Assembly (NCBI RefSeq): GCF_036226505.1
Contig: NZ_CP108484.1
Coordinates: 1,736,001 to 1,800,000, forward strand
DNA: 64,000 nucleotides
Direction: 5' to 3'
Origin: Kitasatospora sp. NBC_01246
Lineage (GTDB): Bacteria > Actinomycetota > Actinomycetes > Streptomycetales > Streptomycetaceae
Under the pieces are notes generated by a model, which was not told the DNA's origin, did not search any database, and worked only from the letters and a program-made list of their open reading frames with translations. Position 1 is the first letter of the stretch. Each line of letters begins with the position of its first letter. Positions 52,272 to 61,240 of the stretch are shown in pieces. The translations under genes and the position numbers were made by a program.

Positions 52272-53435
52272 TCAGCCGGAGGTGAGGTGGCGGCCGATCA
52301 CCAGGCGCTGGATCTGGTTGGTGCCCTCGACGATCTGCAGCACCTTGGCCTCGCGCATGTAGCGCTCGGCCGGGAAGTCCTGGGTGTAGCCGTAGCCGCC
52401 GAGGACCTGGACGGCGTCGGTGGTGACCCGCATCGCCGCGTCGGTGCAGAACAGCTTGGCCATCGCCGCCTGCTTGGAGAACGGCCGGCCGGCGTCGCGC
52501 AGCCGGGCGGCGGCCAGGTAGAGCGAGCGCCCGGCCTCGATCTGGGTGGCCATGTCCGCGAGCATGAAGGACAGGCCCTGGAACTCGGCGATCGGCCGGC
52601 CGAACTGGCGGCGGGTACCGGCGTACTCGACCGCGAGGTCGAGCGCGGCCTGGGCGACGCCGATCGCGCAGGCGGCGATGCCGAGCCGGCCGGAGTCCAG
52701 GGCGGCGAGCGCGATCTGGAAGCCCTGGCCCTCGCTGCCGATCAGCCGGCCGCGCTCGACCCGGGCGCCGTCGAAGTGCAGCTGCGCGGTCGGCGAGGAC
52801 CGCATGCCCATCTTGTGCTCCGGCGGCGCGGCCGACAGACCGGCCACCCCGGCGGGCACCAGCAGGCAGCTGATGCCGCGCGCGCCCGGCTCGCCGGTGC
52901 GCACCAGGGCGCTGTAGAAGTCGGCCTCCCCGCCGTGGGTGATCCACGCCTTGGTGCCGCTGACCACGTACTCCTCGCCGTCCAGGTCGGCGCGGGTGCG
53001 CAGCGCGGCGGCGTCCGAGCCGGACTGCGGCTCGGAGAGGCAGTAGGCGCCGAGCTGCTCACCGGAGAGCATGCCGGGCAGCCAGGCGGCGCGCTGCTCG
53101 TCGCTGCCGAAACCGGCCAGGGCGTGGCAGGAGAGGGTGTGCACGCTGACCCCGAGGCCGACCGCCAGCCAGCCGCCCGCGAGCTCCTCCAGGACCTGGA
53201 GGTAGACCTCGTAGGGCTGGTCGCCGCCGCCGTACTTCTCCTCGTAGGGGAGGGAGAGCAGACCGGCCTCGCCGAGGGTGCGGAACACCTCGCGCGGGAA
53301 GCGGCCGGCGGCCTCGTCCTCCGCCGCGCGCGGCTGGATCTCGCGCTGGACCAGCTCCCGGGTGAGGCTCAGCAGTTCGCGGGCCTCGTCGGTCGGCAGC
53401 TGGCGTTCCACGGCGTTCGCTGGGGACGGGGTCAT
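52272..53435 (-). CDS. Acyl-CoA dehydrogenase
   Basis: 387 residues, ATG at 53435, AGGAGG about 12 bases upstream. All family signatures are present: N-terminal alpha domain, GAYCLSEPQSGSDAAALRT (FAD-binding signature 1), the KAWITHGGEADFY strand, and QFGRPIAEFQGLSFMLADMA. The catalytic base region is LQIVEGTNQIQRLVIGRHL with the glutamate of EGTNQ, typical of short/branched-chain enzymes. It catalyses alpha,beta-dehydrogenation of acyl-CoA in fatty or branched-chain catabolism. The palindrome GTGAACGGCCGTTCAC upstream may be its operator. Confidence 0.93.
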   Translation of the reverse strand: MTPSPANAVERQLPTDEARELLSLTRELVQREIQPRAAEDEAAGRFPREVFRTLGEAGLLSLPYEEKYGGGDQPYEVYLQVLEELAGGWLAVGLGVSVHTLSCHALAGFGSDEQRAAWLPGMLSGEQLGAYCLSEPQSGSDAAALRTRADLDGEEYVVSGTKAWITHGGEADFYSALVRTGEPGARGISCLLVPAGVAGLSAAPPEHKMGMRSSPTAQLHFDGARVERGRLIGSEGQGFQIALAALDSGRLGIAACAIGVAQAALDLAVEYAGTRRQFGRPIAEFQGLSFMLADMATQIEAGRSLYLAAARLRDAGRPFSKQAAMAKLFCTDAAMRVTTDAVQVLGGYGYTQDFPAERYMREAKVLQIVEGTNQIQRLVIGRHLTSG

Positions 53436-53528
53436 GGCGGCTGGTCGCCTCCTCGTTCGGGCACCGGGCCCTGGTGTGGCGGGCCCGACGCGGGTGTGGC
53501 ACGTCGGGCCGACCGGCACCGGGTTACG

Positions 53529-53544
53529 GTGAACGGCCGTTCAC
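53529..53544. promoter_or_regulatory. Perfect 16-bp palindrome between acyl-CoA dehydrogenase and uridine kinase-like gene
   Basis: GTGAACGGCCGTTCAC is a perfect palindrome about 95 bp before the acyl-CoA dehydrogenase start and 100 bp before the kinase-like gene. The form is typical of a TetR-family operator, the usual class of repressors of fatty-acid and branched-chain catabolic genes. No such regulator is encoded next to it. Confidence 0.6.
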
Positions 53545-53644
53545 ATGCGTGGCGAAGTGAGTATGCCCGATCCCGGCGCTGCCGTCACGACCTGCACGGA
53601 ATCACTGTCCGTCCTGGCGTACGGGCCCCCGTAGGGTTGCCGAT

Positions 53645-54346
53645 GTGGCCTCTTCCGAAACGTCCAGCACCCCTTCCGGCGCCCCGCCGGCCGCCCCCGC
53701 GGCCGGCGGGGCGCCGGACGCGCCCGGCCGGCCCGGATCGCCCGCCGCGGCCGAGGGCCTCCCCGACCTCGCCGGCCTCGCCGCCGGGCTGCGCGCGCTG
53801 GCACCCTCCTGCGGCCCGGTCCGGCTGGTCGCGGTGGACGGGCACGCCGGCTCCGGCAAGACCACCTTCACCGGCCGGCTGGCCGCCGCGCTCGGGGGTG
53901 CGCCGGTGGTCCACCTGGACGACCTGGCCACCCATGCCGAGCCCTTCGGCTGGACGGAGCGGTTGCGCACCCAGGTGCTCGACCCGCTGGCCGCCGGCCG
54001 GGACGCGGCGTACCGGGTGTACGACTGGACGCTGGGGCGCTTCGCCGGCACCGCGGTGGTGCCGCTCGCCCCGGTGGTGCTGATCGAGGGCGTCGGCGCC
54101 GGCCGGCGGGCGGTCCGGCCCCGGCTGGCGCGGCTGATCTGGATGGAGCTGGCCGCCGAGGACGCCCGGCGGCGCGGGGAGGAGCGGGACGGTCCGGCCC
54201 TGGCGGAGTTCTGGGCGGGCTGGGCGCGGGCGGAGTCGGCGCACTTCGCCGCCGACCCCAGCCGCCCGTACGCGGCAACCGTCGTCGACGGAGTGACCGG
54301 GCGGATCGCACCGAGCACCGTCGGTGAACCTTCAACAAGCCCTTGA
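53645..54346 (+). CDS. P-loop uridine kinase-like protein
   Basis: 233 residues, GTG at 53645. The first 55 residues are a Pro/Ala/Gly-rich tail. The core starts at VRLVAVDGHAGSGKTTFTGR, with a Walker A GHAGSGKT, then VVHLDDLATH with the acidic pair used by uridine-kinase-type enzymes, and VVLIEGVGAGRRA. It phosphorylates a nucleoside or related small molecule; substrate not clear. Terminates next to a promoter for the EccA-like gene. Confidence 0.82.
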   Translation: MASSETSSTPSGAPPAAPAAGGAPDAPGRPGSPAAAEGLPDLAGLAAGLRALAPSCGPVRLVAVDGHAGSGKTTFTGRLAAALGGAPVVHLDDLATHAEPFGWTERLRTQVLDPLAAGRDAAYRVYDWTLGRFAGTAVVPLAPVVLIEGVGAGRRAVRPRLARLIWMELAAEDARRRGEERDGPALAEFWAGWARAESAHFAADPSRPYAATVVDGVTGRIAPSTVGEPSTSP

Positions 54347-54406
54347 CCTGCGGTGTCACCAGGACTTAGGTTCTCCTCAGTTGCCGAGGTTGTTGATCGC
54401 GCAACA
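54343..54406 (+). promoter_or_regulatory. Promoter and inverted repeat upstream of the EccA-like gene
   Basis: TTGACC (54343-54348) and TAGGTT (54367-54372) are separated by 18 bases, a good vegetative-type promoter overlapping the kinase stop codon. TGTTG-ATCGCG-CAACA (54391-54406) follows about 20 bp after the -10, where a repressor or leader hairpin could act. A 5'-untranslated region of roughly 310 bp would result, and I see no other feature in it. Confidence 0.5.
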
Positions 54407-54690
54407 TCGGACTCGGCATCCCCGGCTTGTTCCCCCGTGAGCCGGGGGTGCCGTCCCCCTCCCGCCGCCCGGACCCCGCCCGACCGGGGCCGAGGCCCGG
54501 CCGGATCGCACCGGCGCCCAATCCCCGCGCGCGCGATCGTATTTGACTCCGCACGGCACTCTTCCGGATCAGCGCCGCGCCGGTACGATTCCTGGAGGCG
54601 CATATGCGCCCCGGGGGCTATCGACGACCGGCCGGCTTCTCCGCACCTCGAATGGCCGACCGAGCCCCAGGCACACCGCGGGGGGCGTGA

Positions 54691-56865
54691 GTGACGACGG
54701 TGGACAGTTCCGACGGCAACAACACGGGCGGCCCGGCTCCGAACCGGCTCGCCGACCGCGCCTGGCTGCGTGCCATGGACGCCTACACGGCGGGCGCGTA
54801 CGCCCGCGCGGAGGAGGAGTTCCGCGCGGCCGTGCGGCTCGATCCGGGGATGGCCGACGCCTGGCTCGGCCTGCACGCCCTGCGCAGCGACACCTCCGGG
54901 GCGCTGCTCGCGATGTACCGCCACCGGACGCGGTTCGGCGAGCAGCGCCGGCTCCACCGGCGCCCGCTCAGTTCCTGGTACTGGCTGGGCTGGTGGGTGC
55001 AGCCCGTCCTGGAGGACAGCCGCGACCTGGCGCTCGCGCACGCCTCGCACTGGCTGGACGGCCGCCATCTCGCCGAACTGGACAGGGCGTTGGAGCAGTG
55101 CCCGGTCCCGGAGGAGGACCCGTCCGCGCGCTTCCTGCACGCGTGCCGGTCCTACCTCCTCAAGGACTGGGAACAGCTGATCCGGGACACCGACCGGCTG
55201 CTGGACGACCAGCTGCTGGGCATCGAGGCCGGGCTCTTCGCGGGCATGGCGCGGGTCCGGCTGGACATGTGCGCCCAGGCGCAGGCCCCGCTCGCCGCCT
55301 CGCTGGCCCGCTGCCGCTCCGAGCAGCCGCAGCGCAAGGAGCTGCGGTACTGGCTCGCCCGGGCCTACGAGGGCGCCGGGCGCAGCGCCGCCGCGCTGCC
55401 GCTCTACCGGGCGGTGCACCGGGCCGATCCGGCCTTCATGGACACCGCGACCCGGCTCGCCGCGATCTCCGCCGAGGACGGCGTGGTCGACGCGCTGCTG
55501 GACGCGGTGGGCGGCCTCGGCCGTGAGGGCGGGAAGCCCTCGGGCGGCGACGAGGCGTTCGACGCGCTGTCGCTGGGCCTGGACACGGTGGGCGCCGAGG
55601 AGGCCGGGCTGGACGACGCGGCGCTGGAGGCCTCGGGGTGCGAGGCCCCGGGCCTCGAAGCCGCCGGGTACCCGGGCGAGGCCTACCCCGGTGAGGCCCT
55701 CTCCGGCGAGACCTACCCCGGTGAGCCCTACCAGGCCGCGCCCTGTTCCGGCGAGCCGTACCGGACCGAGCCCGGCCAGAGCGAGGCGTACCCCGCCGGG
55801 GCCTTCCCGGCCGGGACCGGTGGGCCGGGCGCGCAGGAGCCGCCGGGGGCGGGCGCGGCCACCGACCGGGAGGCCGGACCGGCGCTGCCCGCCGGTGAGC
55901 GCTCCGGCGCGCCGCTGCCCCCCGCCGGCTCCGGGCCCGCCGTGCCGGTCCGCGGCGAGGCGCCGCCCAGACCCGCGGGCGGCCACCCGGCCGCCGGACG
56001 CGACGGCGACGAGCGGGAGCTGGACGCGGCGCTGGCCGAACTCTCCCGGATGGTCGGCCTGGAGCCGGTCAAGCGCCAGGTCCGGGCGCTCTCCGCGCAG
56101 TTGCGGATGTCCCGGCTGCGGGCGGCGCAGGGCCTGCCGGTGCAGCCGCCCAAGCGCCACTTCGTCTTCTCCGGCCCCTCCGGTACCGGCAAGACCACCG
56201 TGGCGCGCATCCTCGGGCGGGTCTTCCACGCCCTCGGGCTGCTCTCGGGGGACCACCTGGTGGAGGCCCAGCGGGCCGACCTGGTGGGCGAGTTCCTCGG
56301 CCAGACGGCCGTCAAGGCGAATGAGCTGATCGACTCCGCGCTGGACGGCGTGCTCTTCATCGACGAGGCCTACAGCCTCTCCAACTCCGGCTACAGCAAG
56401 GGCGACGCCTACGGAGACGAGGCGCTGCAGGTGCTGCTGAAGCGGGCCGAGGACAACCGCGACCGGCTGGTGGTGATCCTGGCCGGCTACCCGGAGGGCA
56501 TGAACCGGCTGCTCGCCACCAACCCCGGCCTCAACTCCCGCTTCACCACCCGGGTCGACTTCCCCAGCTACCGCCCCGGCGAACTCACCGCGATCGGCGC
56601 CGCGCTGGCCGACCGGGACGGCGACGGCTGGGACGAGGACGCCGCCGAGGAACTGGCCAGCATCTGCATCCACGTGGTCCGCGAGGGATGGATCGACGAC
56701 CTGGGCAACGGACGGTTCATCCGCACCCTGTACGAGAAGTCCTGCGCCTACCGGGACCTGCGGCTCTCGATGCTGCGCGAGCCGCCCGGGCGCGAGGACC
56801 TGGCGACCCTGCGGCTGCCGGACCTCGTGCAGGCGTACGGCGAGCTGATCGACGGCCGGGGCTGA
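54691..56865 (+). CDS. CbxX/CfqX-type AAA ATPase, EccA-like
   Basis: 724 residues, GTG at 54691 with a run of G five bases upstream. The N-terminal 275 residues are TPR-like helical repeats (AYTAGAYARAEEEFRAAVRL is the first). A linker of about 130 residues with PGE/YPGE repeats (residues 322-370) follows. The C-terminal AAA domain has Walker A GPSGTGKT (495-502), Walker B LFIDEAYSL with D558, and a CbxX-typical end (RFTTRVDFPSYRPGEL). This is the layout of EccA, the cytoplasmic ATPase of type VII secretion, but no ESX membrane genes or WXG100 pair are nearby, so it is an orphan. Confidence 0.88.
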   Translation: MTTVDSSDGNNTGGPAPNRLADRAWLRAMDAYTAGAYARAEEEFRAAVRLDPGMADAWLGLHALRSDTSGALLAMYRHRTRFGEQRRLHRRPLSSWYWLGWWVQPVLEDSRDLALAHASHWLDGRHLAELDRALEQCPVPEEDPSARFLHACRSYLLKDWEQLIRDTDRLLDDQLLGIEAGLFAGMARVRLDMCAQAQAPLAASLARCRSEQPQRKELRYWLARAYEGAGRSAAALPLYRAVHRADPAFMDTATRLAAISAEDGVVDALLDAVGGLGREGGKPSGGDEAFDALSLGLDTVGAEEAGLDDAALEASGCEAPGLEAAGYPGEAYPGEALSGETYPGEPYQAAPCSGEPYRTEPGQSEAYPAGAFPAGTGGPGAQEPPGAGAATDREAGPALPAGERSGAPLPPAGSGPAVPVRGEAPPRPAGGHPAAGRDGDERELDAALAELSRMVGLEPVKRQVRALSAQLRMSRLRAAQGLPVQPPKRHFVFSGPSGTGKTTVARILGRVFHALGLLSGDHLVEAQRADLVGEFLGQTAVKANELIDSALDGVLFIDEAYSLSNSGYSKGDAYGDEALQVLLKRAEDNRDRLVVILAGYPEGMNRLLATNPGLNSRFTTRVDFPSYRPGELTAIGAALADRDGDGWDEDAAEELASICIHVVREGWIDDLGNGRFIRTLYEKSCAYRDLRLSMLREPPGREDLATLRLPDLVQAYGELIDGRG

Positions 56866-56889
56866 GCCGGCGGAGCGGGTCCGCCGGCT
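56865..56889. terminator. Bidirectional hairpin between EccA-like and epimerase genes
   Basis: AGCCGGCGGA (56865-56874) and TCCGCCGGCT (56880-56889) pair perfectly. It sits in the 31-bp gap between convergent stop codons. Confidence 0.65.
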
Positions 56890-56896
56890 CCGCCGC

Positions 56897-57880
56897 TCAG
56901 CTCCCGAGCACCTTCGCCTCCCGCTCCGCGTCCAGGCCGACCACCGGCCGGTCCGGGCGTTGCGGGGCGGTGCCGCCGATGGACCGCAGCCAGGCCCAGG
57001 TGTCGGCGACCGTCTCCGCGACCGGGCGGCAGCGCAGCCCGGCGGCGACCGCCTTGGCCACGTCGGAGCCGTGCACGGTGTCGTGCAGCTCGCCCGGCGG
57101 GACCCAGACCGGCAGGTCGCTCCACGGTTCGATGCCGGCCGCCAGGATCCGGTCGGGCTCCGTCCAGCGCAGCTCCGCGTCCGAGCCGGTGGCCCGGACG
57201 CAGGCCTCCAGCAGCTCGCCCATGGTGGCGTGCCCCCGCGGGCTGACCAGGTCGTACGCACCGCCGTGGCCGGCCACCAGGGCGTCCAGGGTCCAGACCG
57301 CGATGTCCCGGGCGTCGATGTACTGCACCGGCAGGTCGCGCGGGCCGGGGGCGAGCACCGGGCCGCCGCGGGCGATCCGGCCCAGCCACCAGGGCAGCCG
57401 GCCGATGTTCTCGTACGGACCGATGATCAGCCCGGCCCGGGCCAGCAGCGCCCGGTCGCCGAAGGCGTCCAGCAGCGCCAGCTCGCCGCCGCGCTTGGCC
57501 TGCGGGTAGGCGACCTCGCCGGCGTCCGGCGAGCCCTCGACCAGCGCGGCGCTCTCGTCCGCCCCGGCCGGGGTCGGGTACGCGTACACCGACCGGCTCG
57601 ACACGTAGGCGTAGCGGCCGACCCGGCCGGCCAGCAGGCGGGCGCTGTCGCGCACCGCCGAGGGCGCGCCGGACCAGGTGTCCACCACCGCGTCCCACTC
57701 CCCCTCGGCCAGCGCGGCCAGGCCGTCCTCGGCCCGCCGGTCGCCGTGCAGCGCCCGCACACCGGCCGGCGGCGCGTGCGTCCCCCGGTGGAAGACCGTC
57801 ACCTCCCACCCGCGCTCCAGCGCCTCCTCGGTCACGGCCCGACCGACGAACTCCGTCCCACCCAGCAGCAGCAGTCTCAT
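56897..57880 (-). CDS. NAD-dependent epimerase/dehydratase-like reductase
   Basis: 327 residues from ATG 57880 (MRLLLLGGTEFVGRAVTEEA), where the Rossmann motif GGTEFVG starts at residue 7. A longer frame starts at 57925 but would displace the fold from the N-terminus. It belongs to the extended or atypical SDR group; the YxxxK is relaxed to YPQAK (residues 139-143). The C-terminal half (RLPWWLGRIARGGPVLAPG) is typical of the family that includes isoflavone-reductase-like enzymes. Substrate unknown. A stand-alone gene. Confidence 0.85.
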   Translation of the reverse strand: MRLLLLGGTEFVGRAVTEEALERGWEVTVFHRGTHAPPAGVRALHGDRRAEDGLAALAEGEWDAVVDTWSGAPSAVRDSARLLAGRVGRYAYVSSRSVYAYPTPAGADESAALVEGSPDAGEVAYPQAKRGGELALLDAFGDRALLARAGLIIGPYENIGRLPWWLGRIARGGPVLAPGPRDLPVQYIDARDIAVWTLDALVAGHGGAYDLVSPRGHATMGELLEACVRATGSDAELRWTEPDRILAAGIEPWSDLPVWVPPGELHDTVHGSDVAKAVAAGLRCRPVAETVADTWAWLRSIGGTAPQRPDRPVVGLDAEREAKVLGS

Positions 57881-57989
57881 ACCGACCACCCTGCCGAGCG
57901 GACGGCGTTCTGGGAACGGCCGCATGCTCAGAGCAGAATCGCCCAGAGCGGAACCTCGCGGCCCGGGGGGCGGCCGCCGGGACGGGCCG

Positions 57990-59033
57990 TCAGGCGGCGG
58001 AGCGGTGGTCCGGGTCGTGCACCTCGCCGACCAGCTCCTCCACCACGTCCTCCAGCGTCACCACGCCGAGCGTGCGCCCGTCCTGGTCGACCACCGCCGC
58101 CAGGTGGCAGGCGGCCCGGCGCATCGCGCCGAGCGCGTCGTCCAGCGGGAGCGTGCCGCGCACCACGGTGATCGGGCGCCAGAGGCGGGCCGGCACCGGC
58201 GCCGCCTGGTCGTCGACGTCCAGGATGTCCTTGAGGTGCAGGTAGCCCAGGTAGCCGGCGGCCGGGTCGCCCTCGGTGACCGGGAAGCGCGAGAAGCCGG
58301 TGCGCAGCGCCAGCTCCTCGACCTGGGCGGCGGTCACCTTGGTGTCCACGGTGACGAGCTGCTCGGGCTTGAGCAGCACCTCGGTGACCGGGCGGCGGCC
58401 CAGCTCCAGGGCGTCCTCCAGACGCTCCTGGCGGCCCTCGTCGAGCAGGCCGGCGTCCCGGGAGTCGACCAGCAGGTACATCAGCTGCTCGGTGGTGAAG
58501 ACCGACTCGACCTCGTCCTTGGACTCGACCTTGAACAGCCTCAGCACGGCGTTGGCGAAGGCGTTCAGGAAGAAGATCACCGGCGCGAGCCAGCGGGCCA
58601 GCCGGTCCAGCGGCGGGCCGAGCCGGAGCGCGGCCTTCTCCGGCCCCGCCAGCGCGAGGTTCTTCGGCACCATCTCGCCCATCACCATGTGCAGGAAGAC
58701 CACCACGGCCAGCGAGATCCCGTAGGAGAGCGGGTGCATCAGGCCGGCCGGCACGCCGAGGGCGTGGAACGGGCCCTCCAGCAGGTGGGCGATGGTCGGC
58801 TCGGCGAGCGCGCCCAGGCCCAGCGAGCAGACGGTGATGCCGAGCTGGGCGGCGGCGAGCATGGCGGAGACGTTGGAGAGCGCGTGCAGCACGGTGCGGG
58901 CGCGCTTGTCGCCCGCCTCGGCGAGCGGTTCGATCTGGCTGCGCCGGACGGAGACCACCGCGAACTCGGCGCCGACGAAGAACGCGTTGCCCAGCAGGAG
59001 CAGGACGGCGAGGGCCAGTTGGAGCACGGTCAT
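57990..59033 (-). CDS. CNNM/CBS-domain transporter-like (hemolysin C family), second gene
   Basis: 347 residues, ATG at 59033. A CNNM (DUF21) domain with about three membrane helices occupies the first 190 residues (LLLGNAFFVGAEFAVVSVRR; GMLMHPLSYG region), followed by two CBS motifs (MYLLVDSRDAGLLDEGR, VTEGDPAAGYLGYLHLKD) and VVTLEDVVEELVGEV. There is no long C-terminal CorC/HlyC domain after the last CBS motif. The start overlaps the stop of the paralog upstream by four bases (ATGA), so they are coupled. Such proteins may help cation, perhaps magnesium, export. Confidence 0.9.
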   Translation of the reverse strand: MTVLQLALAVLLLLGNAFFVGAEFAVVSVRRSQIEPLAEAGDKRARTVLHALSNVSAMLAAAQLGITVCSLGLGALAEPTIAHLLEGPFHALGVPAGLMHPLSYGISLAVVVFLHMVMGEMVPKNLALAGPEKAALRLGPPLDRLARWLAPVIFFLNAFANAVLRLFKVESKDEVESVFTTEQLMYLLVDSRDAGLLDEGRQERLEDALELGRRPVTEVLLKPEQLVTVDTKVTAAQVEELALRTGFSRFPVTEGDPAAGYLGYLHLKDILDVDDQAAPVPARLWRPITVVRGTLPLDDALGAMRRAACHLAAVVDQDGRTLGVVTLEDVVEELVGEVHDPDHRSAA

Positions 59034-60373
59034 CGGGCGCCGCCCTCGTCGTCACCGGGGCGCGGGCGCCCGCTCGTGCGCTCCACCCGCACCCGGCTGG
59101 TGCGGTGGCGGTCCACGGCCTCGACGGTGAACCGCCAGCCGGGCAGCTCGGCCTGCTCGCCCGGGACGGGCAGCCGGCCGAGGAGGTCAGAGACCAGGCC
59201 GGCCAGGGTCTCGTAGGGGCCGTCGGGCACGTGCAGGCCGATCGACTCCAGGTGGTCGATCCGGGCCCGGCCGTCGGCGGCCCAGACCGGCAGCCCGTGC
59301 AACGGCGGCAGCGGGATCAGTTCGGGGGTGTCGGCGGGGTCGTGCTCGTCCTGCACCTCGCCGACCAGCTCCTCGACGATGTCCTCGACGGTGACCACGC
59401 CGGCGGTGCCGCCGTACTCGTCGACCACGATGGCCATCGGCTGGAGCCGGCGCAGCTGGTCCAGCAGGCGCTCGGCGGGGAGCGTCTCGGGCACCAGCAG
59501 CGGCGGCACCGCCAGATCGCCGACCCTGACCAGAGCGCGCCGGGCGGGCGGCACCGCGAGGGCGTCCTTGAGCGTGACGGTGCCGGTGACCTCGTCCAGG
59601 CTGTCGGTGTAGACCGGGAAGCGGGAGAGGCCGGTGGCCCGGGTGAGGTTGAGCACGTCGGCGGCGCTGGCGTCGCGCTGGAGGGCGGCGACGTCGATCC
59701 GCGGCGTCATCACCGACTCGGCGGTGAGGTCGCCGAGGCCGAGGGTGCGCACGAACAGGGTGGCGGACTCCTCGTCCATCACCCCGGCCCGGGCCGAGTG
59801 CCGGGCGAGTGAGCCCAGCTCGGCGGGGGTCCGGGCCTGGCCCAGCTCCTCCTGCGGCTCGACGCCGAGGGCGCGGACGGTGCGGTCCGCCGAGCCGTTC
59901 AGGAAGCTGATCAGCGGGCGGCAGGCGTGCGAGAAGGCCATGTGCGGGGCGGCCACCGAGCGGGCCACCTGGAGCGGCCGGGAGATCGCCCAGTTCTTCG
60001 GGACGAGCTCGCCGATCACCATCTGCACCACGGTGGCCAGCAGCATGCCGACGATCACCGCGACGCCCCGGGCGGCCCCGTCGGGCAGGCCGACGGTGGT
60101 GAACACCGGCTTCAGCAGGACGGAGAGGGCCGGCTCGGCGAGCATGCCGACCACCAGCGAGGTGACGGTGATGCCGAGCTGCGCGCCGGAGAGTTCGAAC
60201 GAGAGGTGCCGCACGGCGCGGACGACCCGGGCTGACCGGGCGTCGCCGGCTTCGGCGGAGCGCTCCACCGCACCCCGCTCCACGGTCACGAAGGCGAACT
60301 CGGCGGCCACGAACAGGCCGTTGGCGAGGATCAGCAGGAACGCCGCGAACAGCAGCAGCCAGGCGGTGATCAC
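59030..60373 (-). CDS. CNNM/CBS-domain transporter-like (hemolysin C family), first gene
   Basis: 447 residues, GTG at 60373. Membrane region with about four helices (LFAAFLLILANGLFVAAEFA first), then two CBS motifs (RIDVAALQRD, PLLVPETLPAERLLDQLRRL; AIVVDEYGGTAGVVTVEDI), and a C-terminal CorC_HlyC domain (residues 350-430, EAVDRHRTSRVRVE). It starts the two-gene unit and is longer than its downstream paralog because it keeps the C-terminal domain. The two gene products probably form a heteromer. Confidence 0.9.
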   Translation of the reverse strand: MITAWLLLFAAFLLILANGLFVAAEFAFVTVERGAVERSAEAGDARSARVVRAVRHLSFELSGAQLGITVTSLVVGMLAEPALSVLLKPVFTTVGLPDGAARGVAVIVGMLLATVVQMVIGELVPKNWAISRPLQVARSVAAPHMAFSHACRPLISFLNGSADRTVRALGVEPQEELGQARTPAELGSLARHSARAGVMDEESATLFVRTLGLGDLTAESVMTPRIDVAALQRDASAADVLNLTRATGLSRFPVYTDSLDEVTGTVTLKDALAVPPARRALVRVGDLAVPPLLVPETLPAERLLDQLRRLQPMAIVVDEYGGTAGVVTVEDIVEELVGEVQDEHDPADTPELIPLPPLHGLPVWAADGRARIDHLESIGLHVPDGPYETLAGLVSDLLGRLPVPGEQAELPGWRFTVEAVDRHRTSRVRVERTSGRPRPGDDEGGAR

Positions 60374-60669
60374 AGTGCCGCCTGCCTTCCGATACCGGGA
60401 AGCCGGGCGGCGCGGGTACTACCGGACGGATCGTCCATGGACGGGGGGAGTCACTCCTCAAGTCGTTTCCGCGCAGGGCCCGCTGTCGGGCGGCGCCGGT
60501 CAAATGGCATGGCTTTGCCCTGCTTTTTACCAGCGTAGACGATACCCGTGCGACTGTCGGCCCCCCGTTCGGACCCGCCAGGGGGCGGCGCCGGGCGGAC
60601 AGGGGTCGGCCCGGGCGGCGTAGGGGGCGGGTAGGGGGCGGGCGAGCCGGGGGTGGTCGGGGCGGCGGA

Positions 60670-61104
60670 TCAGCGGCCGCGGCGCTCGACCAGGTCGCGC
60701 AGCGCCCGGGCGTCCGCGATCGCCTGCGCCTTGCCGAGCCCGGACTGGATGCCGACCACGGCCAGCGAGGTGCCGTCGGCCAGGTCGAGGGTCGCCCACG
60801 GGTCCCCCTGGCGGAAGTTGACCCGGACGATCTCCGCCCAGGCCAGCCGGCGGCGGCGGACGAAGTTCACCACGGTGATGCCCTCGGTGTCGGCGCTCAC
60901 CCGGGGCCGGGCCAGCATGAGGCCGACGCCGGCGAACAGCACGCCGCTGAGCACCATCATGAGCCGGTCGTTGAACTGCCAGCTCGCCGGGAGCGCGAGG
61001 GCGATCGCGACGAACATCACGACCAGCAGCACGCAGACCGGCAGCAGCACGGCCCGGGTGCGGCGCGGGGCCCAGGTGACGGGGAACTCGGCGGGGCTGG
61101 TCAC
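60670..61104 (-). CDS. PH-domain membrane protein
   Basis: 144 residues from GTG 61104, with CGGAG seven bases upstream. A longer frame to 61200 covers the hisG terminator and is wrong. Two membrane helices lie at about residues 18-36 and 45-62, followed by a bacterial PH-like domain (DTEGITVVNFVRRRRLAWAE, WATLDLADGTSLAVVG). Function unknown. Such genes are common beside core genes of actinomycetes. Confidence 0.82.
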   Translation of the reverse strand: MTSPAEFPVTWAPRRTRAVLLPVCVLLVVMFVAIALALPASWQFNDRLMMVLSGVLFAGVGLMLARPRVSADTEGITVVNFVRRRRLAWAEIVRVNFRQGDPWATLDLADGTSLAVVGIQSGLGKAQAIADARALRDLVERRGR

Positions 61105-61167
61105 GTGCGGTCTCCGGGGGGTCCAGGCGGGGCGGCACCGGCGGCCGGGTGCCGGCCGTCGACGAAA

Positions 61168-61197
61168 GGGCGGGGGCGCCGACCGGCGCCCCCGCCC
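61168..61197 (-). terminator. Terminator after hisG
   Basis: GGGCGGGGGCGCC (61168-61180) and GGCGCCCCCGCCC (61185-61197) pair perfectly around a 4-base loop, 43 bp after the hisG stop. Confidence 0.85.
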
Positions 61198-61240
61198 CAT
61201 TGAACCGCTGTTTAACTCCGCTGCTTCACGCGCGGGGGTG

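Noticed and set aside
53602-57261. A minus-strand open frame of 1219 codons
   Set aside because: It crosses several genes on the other strand and has no recognisable domain; it is a shadow of the kinase-like and EccA-like genes.
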